The position numbers and the translations under genes are program-made. A stretch of DNA of 64,000 nucleotides from Salipaludibacillus agaradhaerens (lineage in GTDB: Bacteria > Bacillota > Bacilli > Bacillales > Salisediminibacteriaceae): positions 3,870,869 through 3,934,868 of the forward strand of contig NZ_KV917378.1 of NCBI RefSeq assembly GCF_002019735.1. Direction: 5' to 3'. The notes below the pieces were generated by a model. It was not told the origin of the DNA and ran no database searches. It worked only from the letters and a program-made list of their open reading frames with translations. Below, piece by piece: positions 1 to 8,749 of the stretch (its first letter is position 1; each line of letters opens with the position of its first letter).

Positions 1-1
1 A

Positions 2-799
2 AAAGTCTTAAAAAATTTCGGCATGGCGTCCGTAGCTTTAGGATTTACAGCAGGATTTACCGGTCAGTATCTTAAGCAGGAACTGATAAAAGATGGTGTT
101 GATTGCCAGTTTATTGATACACCGGGCCATACACGAATTAATGTAAAACTAAAAACAGACACAGCGACAGAAACAGAAATTAATGGCGTCGCTCCAGATA
201 TTAAACAAGAGCATATTGATCAACTATTTCAACAACTTGATAAACTGCAAAAAGGCGATCTACTTGTCTTGTCTGGAAGTCTACCAACTGTATTAGAAGC
301 CGATCTCTATATGCAACTTATTGATCATGCTAAAAAGAAACAGGCGCACGTCCTCGCTGACACGAGCGGTGAACCGCTGAGACATGTTTTGAAAGCGTCA
401 CCGTTTCTGATTAAACCGAATGAGAAAGAATTGCAGTATTTATATGAAGGACAAATTACTGATCTTGATTCAGCTATCGAATTTGCTCAAAAAGCGATTG
501 AAGATGGTGCCGAGCATGTGCTAGTCTCTATGGCTGATAAAGGTGCTGCATTAGTTTCACAATCTCAGGTATATACCGCTACTGTCCCAAAAGGTACTGT
601 CAAAAACTCTGTTGGTGCAGGGGATTCTATGGTAGCCGGTTTTATATATGCTTACTCCCAGTCACGCGATTTACAGGAAGCTTTTCGCTTTAGTGTTGCG
701 GCTGGAAGCGCTACAGCTTTCTCCGATGGTATGTGTACCGAAGAGAAAGTCAAGTCATTATTATCTCATATTTCTATTAAAACAAGAAAGAAAGGGTGA
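2..799 (+). CDS. fruK: 1-phosphofructokinase FruK, 5' end cut by window edge
   Basis: Phosphorylates fructose 1-phosphate to fructose 1,6-bisphosphate with ATP in the cytoplasm, the step after PTS uptake of fructose. The frame is open from base 2 (reading K-V-L-K-N-F-G before the first Met at 23), so about 40 N-terminal residues lie outside the window; the family is about 300 residues and 265 are visible. The PfkB-family signature NSVGAGDSMVAG, with its catalytic Asp, is near visible residue 205, and TRINVKLKT fits the substrate-binding region. Its stop overlaps the ribosome binding site of fruA, so the two are translationally linked. A fruR regulator would be expected just upstream. Identity is secure from motifs and context. 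Confidence 0.95.
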   Translation, partial: KVLKNFGMASVALGFTAGFTGQYLKQELIKDGVDCQFIDTPGHTRINVKLKTDTATETEINGVAPDIKQEHIDQLFQQLDKLQKGDLLVLSGSLPTVLEADLYMQLIDHAKKKQAHVLADTSGEPLRHVLKASPFLIKPNEKELQYLYEGQITDLDSAIEFAQKAIEDGAEHVLVSMADKGAALVSQSQVYTATVPKGTVKNSVGAGDSMVAGFIYAYSQSRDLQEAFRFSVAAGSATAFSDGMCTEEKVKSLLSHISIKTRKKG

Positions 800-804
800 T
801 TACG

Positions 805-2664
805 ATGAGAATTACTGAATTATTAACGAAAGAGACTATTTTACTAGATTTAACCTCAACATCTAAAGACGCTGTCATTGATGAATTGGCGGAAAAACTA
901 GACGCTGCTGGGAAGTTAAGTGATAAAAAACTTTTCATAAAAGAGATTCATAATCGTGAAAGTCAAAGCTCAACAGGAATAGGCGATGGCGTGGCTATTC
1001 CTCATGCCAAAACGAAAGCAGTAAAAGATCCAGCTATCGTATTTGGTCGCTCAAAAGAAGGTATTGATTATGAAGCACTAGATGGTGAAAAAAGCCATTT
1101 ATTCTTTATGATTGCGGCGAGCGAAGGTGCAAATGAAGTCCATCTTCAAGCGCTTTCTCGCCTTTCCACATTGCTCATGGATGATGAATTTCGCAGTACA
1201 TTAATGGAAGCGCGTTCAAATTCGGATGTTCTAGCTGCAGTGAACAAGAAAGAAAAAGAAAAACTGGATTCGACAGAAAAAGAAACAGCAACTGCACCAA
1301 GCGCAAACCGTCCTTATTTTGTAGCAGTGACAGGGTGCCCAACAGGTATTGCCCATACGTATATGGCAGCTGATGGGCTAAAAGATAAAGCCAAAGAGCT
1401 AGGTTATGATATTAAAGTTGAAACAAATGGATCTGATGGCGTCAGAAATAAACTAACTGCTCAAGATATTGAACGGGCTGATGCTGTCATTATCGCAGCG
1501 GATACTGAAGTAGAAAAAGCACGATTCTCAGGGAAAAAGCTTATTAGTGCACCAGTAACGGCAGGCATTCGCCGTCCAGCTGAATTATTGAAACAAGCGG
1601 CTGCAGGTGATGCTAAAGTTTATCAAGCAGATAGTAAAGAATCAGGAAGTTCTAGTGAAGAAGATAAGCGTCCAGCTTTTTATCGTCACTTAATGAATGG
1701 GGTTTCAAACATGCTCCCATTCGTTGTCGGGGGCGGGATTCTCATTGCCTTATCGTTCTTCTTTGAAGATCAAGTAGAAGGCGTAAGGACGCCGTTTGGC
1801 GACATCTTGATGGAAATTGGTGGCGCGAATGCCTTTTCTCTTATGGTACCAGTGTTAGCTGCATTTATAGCTCGAAGTATCGCTGATCGGCCTGGGTTTG
1901 CTGCTGGTATGGTCGGGGGACTGATGGCTAGTAATGGAGACGCCGGTTTCTTAGGTGGTATTATCGCTGGTTTCTTAGCTGGATATTTAGTTGTAGCTCT
2001 CAGAAAAGCATTCGCTTTCGTTCCACAGTCGTTAGATGGCATTAAAACGATTCTGTTATTACCGTTATTTGGTATTTTCTCTACTGGTCTTATCATGTAT
2101 TTCATCGTGACCCCTTTAGCTGATGTCCAAGGAGGACTCGTTAACTGGCTTGAAGGATTAGGCACAGGAAACATCGTATTATTAGGCATTTTGTTAGGGG
2201 CCATGATGGCGATCGACATGGGTGGTCCAATAAATAAAGCAGCATACACCTTTGGTATTGCCATGATTGCTGCTGGTAATTTAGAACCTCATGCGGCCAT
2301 AATGGCAGGTGGTATGGTGCCACCGTTAGGTATTGCATTTGCAACGACGTTCTTTAAAAATAAATTTACGAAGCAAGAAAAGGAAGCTGGAAAAACAAAC
2401 TATGTCCTCGGTGCCTCATTTATTACAGAAGGGGCGATTCCATTTGCTGCTTCTGATCCAGCACGAGTCATTCCAGCTATTGTTGCAGGTTCAGCGGTTG
2501 CTGGTGGTTTATCAATGTTATTCGGTAACGCGACAGAAGCACCACACGGCGGCGCTTTCGTCATATTACTTGTTAATAACTGGCCGATGTATATCGTTGC
2601 CATCTTAGCAGGAGCAGCCGTAACAGCTACGTTGCTTGGAATATTAAAGAAAAAAGTAGTTTAA
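805..2664 (+). CDS. fruA: PTS fructose-specific transporter EIIABC, FruA
   Basis: Takes up fructose across the membrane and phosphorylates it to fructose 1-phosphate. Three fused domains are visible: EIIA (about 1-150) with phospho-His67 in DGVAIPHAK, EIIB (about 170-270) with phospho-Cys178 in VTGCPTGIAHTYMA, and the membrane EIIC (about 290-619) beginning NGVSNMLPFVVGGG. At 619 residues it has the usual full length. I prefer the ATG at 805 over the in-frame GTG at 796 because the purine-rich ribosome binding site AGAAAGGG lies just upstream of 805 and family members start MKIT-like. It is the last gene of the fructose operon and is followed by a repeat copy and a terminator. Confidence 0.96.
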   Translation: MRITELLTKETILLDLTSTSKDAVIDELAEKLDAAGKLSDKKLFIKEIHNRESQSSTGIGDGVAIPHAKTKAVKDPAIVFGRSKEGIDYEALDGEKSHLFFMIAASEGANEVHLQALSRLSTLLMDDEFRSTLMEARSNSDVLAAVNKKEKEKLDSTEKETATAPSANRPYFVAVTGCPTGIAHTYMAADGLKDKAKELGYDIKVETNGSDGVRNKLTAQDIERADAVIIAADTEVEKARFSGKKLISAPVTAGIRRPAELLKQAAAGDAKVYQADSKESGSSSEEDKRPAFYRHLMNGVSNMLPFVVGGGILIALSFFFEDQVEGVRTPFGDILMEIGGANAFSLMVPVLAAFIARSIADRPGFAAGMVGGLMASNGDAGFLGGIIAGFLAGYLVVALRKAFAFVPQSLDGIKTILLLPLFGIFSTGLIMYFIVTPLADVQGGLVNWLEGLGTGNIVLLGILLGAMMAIDMGGPINKAAYTFGIAMIAAGNLEPHAAIMAGGMVPPLGIAFATTFFKNKFTKQEKEAGKTNYVLGASFITEGAIPFAASDPARVIPAIVAGSAVAGGLSMLFGNATEAPHGGAFVILLVNNWPMYIVAILAGAAVTATLLGILKKKVV

Positions 2665-2672
2665 ATAAAGTA

Positions 2673-2832
2673 TTTATCTCACTCTAAAGGGGGCAGTAAA
2701 ACCTCCACCTCAAAACTTAAGAAAATCGAAAAAGTTTGGTTGGGGGATAAACTGCGCCTAAAGGTCCGATAAGTTAAACTAACAATCAGTGGGGGATGAA
2801 GGAAAACTCCCACTGATTGAGCTTAGCTTTAT
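2673..2832 (+). repeat. Dispersed intergenic repeat, copy 1 (diverged)
   Basis: This 160 bp copy begins nine bases after the fruA stop. It keeps the family's TTTATC start, a TAAAAC block, and the strong CAATCAGTGGGGG / CTCCCACTGATTG hairpin (2783-2819), and it ends in a CTTTAT block. The middle part is diverged. It lies between the fruA stop and the fruA terminator, so it should be transcribed with the operon. Confidence 0.7.
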
Positions 2833-2843
2833 AAATGAAGTAA

Positions 2844-2884
2844 AGGGTATCCTTAAAAGTCCACTTTTAAGGATACCTTTTTTT
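2844..2884 (+). terminator. Terminator of the fruKA operon
   Basis: A 15 bp perfect stem (GGTATCCTTAAAAGT, a 2-base loop, then its complement) is followed by a run of seven T. It is the Rho-independent terminator for fruA. The U-tract is only on the plus strand. Confidence 0.9.
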
Positions 2885-2930
2885 ATTCCAGATAAACGTC
2901 TGTAAAACTACCTACTCAAAATAGAGAGGT
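2881..2930 (+). repeat. Dispersed intergenic repeat, 5' fragment
   Basis: This is the first third of the repeat family only: CAGATAAACGTCTGTAAAAC followed by CAAAATAGAGAGG. It is directly downstream of the fruA terminator and abuts the end of the HAD hydrolase gene on the other strand. The rest of the element is absent. Confidence 0.6.
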
Positions 2931-2935
2931 GACGG

Positions 2936-3718
2936 TTAGTCTAATTTCTCTAGCAGTGGAAAAAGCTCGCTCAACTCTTTAATCTCATAATTTGGCTGAA
3001 TATGGCTCTTGTCTTTGTTGAAGCGATTAAGCCAAACTGACGTGATCCCAGTTTCATTAGCGCCAAGAATATCCGTGTTCAGATTATCTCCGACCATGAG
3101 AGTGTCGTTAGGAAGAACGTTCATAACCTTTAATGCGTAGTCAAAGATTTCTCTGTCAGGCTTGCCCTTACCAAATTCCCCCGAAATAATAATTTTATCA
3201 AAATAAGGGGCTAATTCAGGTGTAATAGTCAGCTTCGTATTTTGCAACTCTGGAGAACCATTGGTCAACATGAGTAGCTTATATTTTCCTTGTAACTTCT
3301 CTAAAACAGATAACGCATCATCGAACAAAAATGGTACCTTTTTTCTTTCTTCTGGGAACCGTTCACCTAATTCTTTGCCTAACAAAGGGTCATCTACCCC
3401 TAGTTTTTTTAAACCTTGTGTCCAAGCCTCTTGCCGATATGTTGGAACGATCTCTTTCATTTTGTTAAATTGAGGGCCTGGATCATTAAATTGTCCCCAC
3501 AGTCCTTCAAAGGGATTAATCCCAATCATTTTAGTGAAGTTAAATGTGTCATAACGACTGTATAGCTCCTGGGCACTATTTCTGACTGCTTGCTCCAAGG
3601 CTTCTACATCTAAGTCATACTTTGAAGCAGCGTATTGACACGTTAATTCGAAGGCTTTTTTAACACTTTTTTCATCCCATAATAATGTATCGTCCAAGTC
3701 AAAAAAGATAGCTTTCAT
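2936..3718 (-). CDS. HAD-superfamily hydrolase, probable phosphatase
   Basis: Cytoplasmic haloacid-dehalogenase-fold hydrolase, most likely acting on a small phosphorylated metabolite; the substrate cannot be read from sequence. Motif I is DLDDT with nucleophile Asp7 and Asp9, motif II is LTNG (Thr152), motif III is Lys186 in GKGKPD, and motif IV is VGDNLNTD (Asp211, Asp216). The long helical insertion after motif I is a type C1 cap, as in N-acylneuraminate-9-phosphatase-like and YjjG-like enzymes. The length of 260 residues is normal for the family. GGAGG lies about 8 bases before the ATG. It is a single gene on the minus strand, convergent with fruA. Confidence 0.85.
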   Translation of the reverse strand: MKAIFFDLDDTLLWDEKSVKKAFELTCQYAASKYDLDVEALEQAVRNSAQELYSRYDTFNFTKMIGINPFEGLWGQFNDPGPQFNKMKEIVPTYRQEAWTQGLKKLGVDDPLLGKELGERFPEERKKVPFLFDDALSVLEKLQGKYKLLMLTNGSPELQNTKLTITPELAPYFDKIIISGEFGKGKPDREIFDYALKVMNVLPNDTLMVGDNLNTDILGANETGITSVWLNRFNKDKSHIQPNYEIKELSELFPLLEKLD

Positions 3719-3842
3719 CTCAACTTCCTCCAGTCTTATGTACAGATGCCATTAATGAATAGGGTATAGAAAATCCTTCTCTCTGTAAATAGCTGATTAG
3801 TATGAAAATTAAAATCTTTTAGAGATCTTTTGTTAATACTTC

Positions 3843-3874
3843 GTTAAAAATCCCGAAAGCTCAATGCTTCGGGA
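3843..3874 (-). terminator. Terminator of the yitT-family gene
   Basis: On the minus strand TCCCGAAGC pairs with its complement around a short loop and is followed by ATTTTTAA, immediately downstream of the gene ending at 3889. Confidence 0.8.
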
Positions 3875-3888
3875 CTAGACAATCTTGA

Positions 3889-4776
3889 TTATGAAGTTGG
3901 TTTTAGCGGTCGGCGCTGATTATCGAATGTAAACCCTTCACCTGATACTTCTTTTACATCATTGACTGAAAAGAAAGCGTAGGGGTCCACGTCATCAATT
4001 AAATTCTTTAATTGGACCAATTCATTTCGATGAATAACACAATATAGAATTTGACGTTCATCTGCAGTGAAGCTTCCTTTTCCAGTAAGCACGGTGGATC
4101 CTCGGCTCATACGCTCAATGATCACTTGGGATAACTCATCTGCTTTTGATGAAATAATCATGGCAGACTTAGCGGCACTGGCTCCTTCAATAATGAAATC
4201 AATCACTCTACTTGCAACGAATACTGCAACAAGTGTATACATGGCATGGAGTAAAGATAAATGAATAAGGGAGATGATAATGACAACTGCATCAAAACAT
4301 AGCATAAATTTACCAATACTTATACCGAAGTATTTATTTGCCAACCTTGCCAGAATATCTACTCCCCCTGTTGTACCTCCTGCTCTAAAAATCATGCCTA
4401 AACCTGTACCGACAAATACGCCTGCAAAAATGGAAACGAGTATCATATCATCTTGCAGTGGGAGTTGTGTAACAGGGTATAATTCAAAAATTCTTAACGA
4501 AATGGATAATGAGAGAGTTCCAATTAGACTATAAACAAGCATTAATCGTCCAAATAATTTATAGCCGATTAAAAAAAGTGGGATATTAAGTAACAGGTTT
4601 GATAACGACGGCTCGATTTTAAAGAGGTAGTAGAGTAATAGAGTAATACCAGTAAAGCCCCCATGAGCAAGACCGTTTTGTAAATTAAAATGAATAATGC
4701 CAAAACCGAAAATCGTTGTCCCGATAAAAATGATGATAATTGGCCGTAATTTAACCCCTTGAAAAAGACGTGCCAT
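3889..4776 (-). CDS. YitT-family integral membrane protein (DUF161/DUF2179)
   Basis: Membrane protein of the YitT/YpjC/YqfU family, whose molecular function is not established. The first about 200 residues hold five to six hydrophobic segments, with the family's conserved glycine-rich stretch GMIFRAGGTTGGVDILA. The last about 80 residues form the soluble DUF2179 domain (VLTGKGSFT, then FFSVNDVKEVSGEGF). I chose the ATG at 4776 because AAAGGAGGG sits 8 bases upstream; the upstream in-frame ATG at 4818 has no such site. The 295-residue length is typical. It is monocistronic, with its own terminator, and divergent from the next gene. Confidence 0.88.
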   Translation of the reverse strand: MARLFQGVKLRPIIIIFIGTTIFGFGIIHFNLQNGLAHGGFTGITLLLYYLFKIEPSLSNLLLNIPLFLIGYKLFGRLMLVYSLIGTLSLSISLRIFELYPVTQLPLQDDMILVSIFAGVFVGTGLGMIFRAGGTTGGVDILARLANKYFGISIGKFMLCFDAVVIIISLIHLSLLHAMYTLVAVFVASRVIDFIIEGASAAKSAMIISSKADELSQVIIERMSRGSTVLTGKGSFTADERQILYCVIHRNELVQLKNLIDDVDPYAFFSVNDVKEVSGEGFTFDNQRRPLKPTS

Positions 4777-5057
4777 CGTCATTCCCTCCTTTTGTTTTAG
4801 ACCAAAGAAGTATAACATAGCAATGGCGACAGCCCAACAGACTTAAGATGAAAAGATTAAAGTCTTTATATTCAGAAAATAGAAAGTGTTAATAAAAAAT
4901 CAGCTGACTTCTTTTCATGATAATAGAGGTAAAAACAATGATGATATAGATATCTTGTATAGACGGAAACGCATCTGTGAGTTTTGTCTAAAGTTGTCAT
5001 ACTTTGTTTCAGCACGTCTCATTGTTTAGTATAATAAACGTTAGAGGCGGGATAACA

Positions 5058-5690
5058 ATGTTCAAAAAAATGCTAATGAGCATGATATTTATGACGGTTT
5101 TAATCGTTGGAGGTTTATTATTTTATTTTAATTCGACCACAGGGGGGCTGTTTGGAAAAGCAGACTCTAGTAGTCGAGGCGCTTTAGCTAAAACGTTTGA
5201 AGATGACACGTATATGTATTATTTATCGGAAACACAAATTCAGCAAGCGATTACAACAAGTACTACAACAGTAGATTTAATTGAAAATTTTCTTTTAGAA
5301 GAAAAACAAGGTGAGGGCTCAGGTGTTGCTTTTGCATATGTTGAAACACCTTATTTAACAGTTGTAAAAGAAGCTCGTAAAATATATGATTATACTGGTA
5401 GAAGGCCTGTGGTGGAAGAAGTTAAACCAAACTTAATGGATCAATATTTACCGGTGCATGTTCGTTTTTATGAAAATAAGGCTTATATTTATGATGTACA
5501 AATCGGGCAAGATGATGATAGTATCCAGCCTTATAAAGTAGATAATGCAAATGGCGGTACAGCAAAAACCATTTATTTAAATGTAGAAAAGTTGGATTTT
5601 TCGCAACCACTAACGATTACTACTGTAGATAGAATTGATTCATCTCAAATGAGCGTATTTTCTTTAGAATTCGATGAGTATGCTCCATGA
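5058..5690 (+). CDS. Unknown membrane-anchored extracellular protein
   Basis: I do not recognise this 210-residue protein. It starts with a Lys-containing N terminus and one hydrophobic segment (about 5-26, MLMSMIFMTVLIVGGLLFYF), then an acidic soluble domain with no cysteine that should face outward. No catalytic motif is visible. The ATG at 5058 is preceded by GAGGCGGG at a proper distance; the in-frame ATG at 5004 lacks one. A TATAAT box lies at 5030-5035 without a convincing -35 box. It shares a bidirectional terminator with the convergent gene 5752-6504, which is another single-span acidic protein. Confidence 0.7.
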   Translation: MFKKMLMSMIFMTVLIVGGLLFYFNSTTGGLFGKADSSSRGALAKTFEDDTYMYYLSETQIQQAITTSTTTVDLIENFLLEEKQGEGSGVAFAYVETPYLTVVKEARKIYDYTGRRPVVEEVKPNLMDQYLPVHVRFYENKAYIYDVQIGQDDDSIQPYKVDNANGGTAKTIYLNVEKLDFSQPLTITTVDRIDSSQMSVFSLEFDEYAP

Positions 5691-5698
5691 TATTAGAA

Positions 5699-5751
5699 CA
5701 AAACGGCTGAATTCAGCGTAGGTATTACTACGTTGACATTCAGCCGTTTTG
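5699..5751. terminator. Bidirectional terminator between two convergent unknown genes
   Basis: CAAAACGGCTGAA pairs with TTCAGCCGTTTTG around an imperfect inner stem. A- and T-rich arms make it work on both strands, serving the gene ending at 5690 and the one ending at 5752. Confidence 0.85.
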
Positions 5752-6504
5752 TTAGTTTGTGTCAATTAATTCTGGATGACTTTCCATCAGTTTTTCCATG
5801 ACTTGTTGATCGATATCATAATATAAATAGGTAAGGTCATCATCAGGGTCTTCCCCATTTTCCTTTGCTACATCGTCTTTAATCGTTGCCCAAATGTAAG
5901 GCCTTAAATAATGAAACTCTAACTGTCGATAATAGAGATTATCATTAATAGAGGCAAGCTCTTCTAGTAATAATCTTGTACTAGTTTCTTCTTCTGTATC
6001 TGAATCGTTTTCAACAAAAGCGGCAAGGTCCTCAGGTTCATATGAAAAACCATATTTTTCCTGAGCGAAATCGAACCAAGCTTTTATCTCTAAAGACATC
6101 CAGCGAGCATCATCTTCTGCAGAACCTTCTTCAGCAGCTTGGTCCTCAAAAAGAAATGTATAGCGTTGGTAAAGAAGTGCATGGTCATAGAGAGTTTCTT
6201 GGGTTAATTCCTCTGCTTGCTTATTGAAAGAAGTGTTAGAAATGGCTTCTTGAGCATACTGGCGCAGCTCTTCATCACTTTCGATGAGTGCCGAATCGTC
6301 AATGGCACTTTCAGAAATATTATTGGATGTACCTGTGTTGCTATCAGTACCAGAACTTTCAAGTTCGGTTCCAGTATTGTCACCGCTCGTACTAGGCCCA
6401 GAATTCTCAGTATTCTCTGCTCTCTCCAGAACAATTAATAGAAAAAGTAGGATGACAAGAATCACAGAACCGGCAATTAATATGATCAGTTTATTTCTTT
6501 CCAT
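5752..6504 (-). CDS. Unknown membrane-anchored acidic protein
   Basis: Unrecognised 250-residue protein. It has a short charged N terminus (MERNK), one membrane span (about 6-26, LIILIAGSVILVILLFLLIV), then a Ser/Thr/Gly/Asn-rich low-complexity linker (about 30-65) and a strongly acidic, mostly helical C-terminal domain. The layout of anchor, flexible spacer and soluble head suggests an outward-facing protein tethered to the membrane. No enzyme motif or cysteine is visible. It is convergent with the similar-sized unknown gene at 5058 and shares its terminator. The role cannot be inferred from sequence. Confidence 0.7.
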   Translation of the reverse strand: MERNKLIILIAGSVILVILLFLLIVLERAENTENSGPSTSGDNTGTELESSGTDSNTGTSNNISESAIDDSALIESDEELRQYAQEAISNTSFNKQAEELTQETLYDHALLYQRYTFLFEDQAAEEGSAEDDARWMSLEIKAWFDFAQEKYGFSYEPEDLAAFVENDSDTEEETSTRLLLEELASINDNLYYRQLEFHYLRPYIWATIKDDVAKENGEDPDDDLTYLYYDIDQQVMEKLMESHPELIDTN

Positions 6505-6869
6505 GTTTCACCTCTAGAGTCTACAATAATTGAACACTTGGCTTGATTATATCATGTTGAGGTAGTGAGAGGTAATATAGCACATTTAGAAAGGTTTAGA
6601 GGTCCAGTGAGATATAGGGACTATTTAAGATATTTTCATTATAGTGAAAAGTTTTATACGTTAAAGAAGATCTGTATGGTATTATATACATAGGTCAAAA
6701 GTTGCTTAAAATGATAACGCTTAATTATGATCTAAAGAATTAGTATGGATTGAATCACCGGAAATAACTAGCGAATAGGTAATAGTCAAAAGGGGGTTAC
6801 TTTATTAAGAAGATAGCCTCTTTAACGCTAACAGAATTTAAATACTTAAGCTGAAAGGAACCTATAGTT
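6505..6869. other. Gap upstream of chemoreceptor gene
   Basis: This 365-base AT-rich stretch lies between the divergent gene ending its 5' side at 6504 and the chemoreceptor. I see no further gene, no clear sigma-A or sigma-D promoter, and no strong hairpin. The promoters of both flanking genes must lie here. Confidence 0.5.
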
Positions 6870-8522
6870 ATGTGGAAAAACAGATCGATTCAAACAAAAT
6901 TTCTTGCAGGTTTTACATTGGTAGTACTCTTATTTGGTGTTGGATTTATAGGTAGTTTTTATTATTTAAATAATGTAGAAGCAGAAACGCAGCAAATGCA
7001 GGAAAATACAGAGCGTCTAACGGTTATTCAAGAATTAACAACAAATCTTCAGCAACAGTCAATTATACTGACAGAAGGTGGCTCTATAACAGAGCTTCAA
7101 GACTTGCAAGAGATGTTTGCAGAATATCAACAGTCATTTGAAAATCAAGTGACTACAGAGGAACAACGAGAGATATTTGAGACTGCGATGGCAGCCTATA
7201 ATGATTTTTCAACAGAAAGTGAGCGCATGCTTTCAGCAAATAACGAGGTTGATATTCAGCAACAGGGAGCGTTAAGAGATGAGGCTGTAAGTGGGTTAAT
7301 GAGCTTAATCAGTATTTATGATCAGCAAGTTAGCGACTCCTCACAAGCTGTATCCTCTGAAATTAATGTTACAAAAATACTTATGGTTGGTTCTTTAAGT
7401 ATTGCCTTTATCCTTGGTACAGTAGTGTTTGTTATGATCGGCTTAGTTGTTTCCCGTTCTCTAAATAATGTGATTGCTACCCTTACACAAATAAGTGAAG
7501 GGAATTTGCAAGTCGAGATGTTAGATGATCAGTCGAATAACGAGATCGGAAAAATGGCTAAAGCAGTGAATAAAATGGTCACGCAACTGAAGGCTTTGTT
7601 AGGGCAAGTCGATGATATGTCCACACAACTTGCGGCTTCATCGCAACAGTTAACTGCCAGTGTCAATGAGTCAAGTTACGCTTCTGAACAAATTACCTCA
7701 TCCGTTCAAGAGGTTACTGGAGGGGCAGAAAAACAAGCAGAATTCGCTCATGAGAATAAAGATGTTGTTAAAGAGATGTCTGTTAATATTGCTTCATATA
7801 CTGAGCATATACAGAAGGTCAATCAAACATCTGAAACGTCTGTTGTTTCCGCAAAAGAAGGCGAACAGATGATTCAAGATAGTATTGATCAAATGAAGAA
7901 CATCCGTGAAATGACAGATAACATGTCCATGTCTGTGACAAGACTTGCACAGAAATCAAACGAGATAGGGACTATATTAGGAATGATTACGGGTATTGCA
8001 GAACAAACCAATTTGCTAGCCCTTAATGCGGCAATTGAAGCTGCAAGAGCTGGTGAACAAGGTAAAGGTTTTGCCGTTGTAGCAGATGAGGTTAGAAAGT
8101 TAGCAGAACAAACGACGAGTGCGTCTGGTGATGTACAAGGTCTAATTGAAACAATTCAAAACGAAATCGAATCGTCAGCGATGGCCATGACAGAAGGTTA
8201 CATGTCAGTAGAAGACGGAGAGAAAATGGTTAATAATGCAGGAACCGCATTTAATGAGATTTCTGGTGCTATCGGAGCGATGAGAGAACAATTAAGCACC
8301 ATTGCTAGTGGTATGCAAACAATGGAAAGAGACACTGAAAAAATGCTGACAACAGCTGATCAGTCATCTGATTTATCCAAATCCTCAGTAGATGCCATGC
8401 AATCTGTAGCAGCAGCTACTGAAGAACAGCATGCCACACTTGAAGAAATTAATGCCTCTTCAGAACAATTGGCTAACATGTCAGAAAACTTAAGAAAAGC
8501 AGTACAGCAATTTAACCTATAA
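6870..8522 (+). CDS. Methyl-accepting chemotaxis protein
   Basis: Transmembrane chemoreceptor that passes an external signal to CheA/CheW. It has TM1 at about 10-33, a helical extracellular sensor at about 35-168 (short, without a Cache domain), TM2 at about 170-194, HAMP at about 195-250, and a methyl-accepting coiled coil to residue 550. The hairpin tip, around residues 375-415, contains [20 protein letters not shown] and [14 protein letters not shown], the CheA/CheW contact. The ligand is unknown. AAAGGAACC precedes the ATG at the usual distance. It is followed by its own terminator and a second receptor of the same architecture, so the two are probably paralogues but separate transcripts. 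Confidence 0.95.
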   Translation: MWKNRSIQTKFLAGFTLVVLLFGVGFIGSFYYLNNVEAETQQMQENTERLTVIQELTTNLQQQSIILTEGGSITELQDLQEMFAEYQQSFENQVTTEEQREIFETAMAAYNDFSTESERMLSANNEVDIQQQGALRDEAVSGLMSLISIYDQQVSDSSQAVSSEINVTKILMVGSLSIAFILGTVVFVMIGLVVSRSLNNVIATLTQISEGNLQVEMLDDQSNNEIGKMAKAVNKMVTQLKALLGQVDDMSTQLAASSQQLTASVNESSYASEQITSSVQEVTGGAEKQAEFAHENKDVVKEMSVNIASYTEHIQKVNQTSETSVVSAKEGEQMIQDSIDQMKNIREMTDNMSMSVTRLAQKSNEIGTILGMITGIAEQTNLLALNAAIEAARAGEQGKGFAVVADEVRKLAEQTTSASGDVQGLIETIQNEIESSAMAMTEGYMSVEDGEKMVNNAGTAFNEISGAIGAMREQLSTIASGMQTMERDTEKMLTTADQSSDLSKSSVDAMQSVAAATEEQHATLEEINASSEQLANMSENLRKAVQQFNL

Positions 8523-8531
8523 TGATAGGAA

Positions 8532-8562
8532 AAACACCTGATAACCGTGTCAGGTGTTTTTT
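8532..8562 (+). terminator. Terminator after first chemoreceptor
   Basis: AACACCTGA pairs with TCAGGTGTT around a 7-base loop and runs into TTTTTT, ten bases after the receptor stop. Confidence 0.9.
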
Positions 8563-8749
8563 CATATTTTCCATTTACATAAAAGTAAAATAGGACTTTA
8601 GGTTGTTACCAAAAGACTTTTCACTATTTTAGACCTACTTATTTCTAAGCTAAAAGAATTATGATATGATGATTTTATCAAATTAGAGTCTTTTGTACTG
8701 CGTTTTTAGGACTAATTATTTACAAATAATGTATAAAGGGTGAAGAAGA

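Noticed and set aside
1770-2264. 164-codon minus-strand open frame opposite fruA
   Set aside because: Lies wholly inside the clear EIIC coding region, with no ribosome binding site; a shadow frame.
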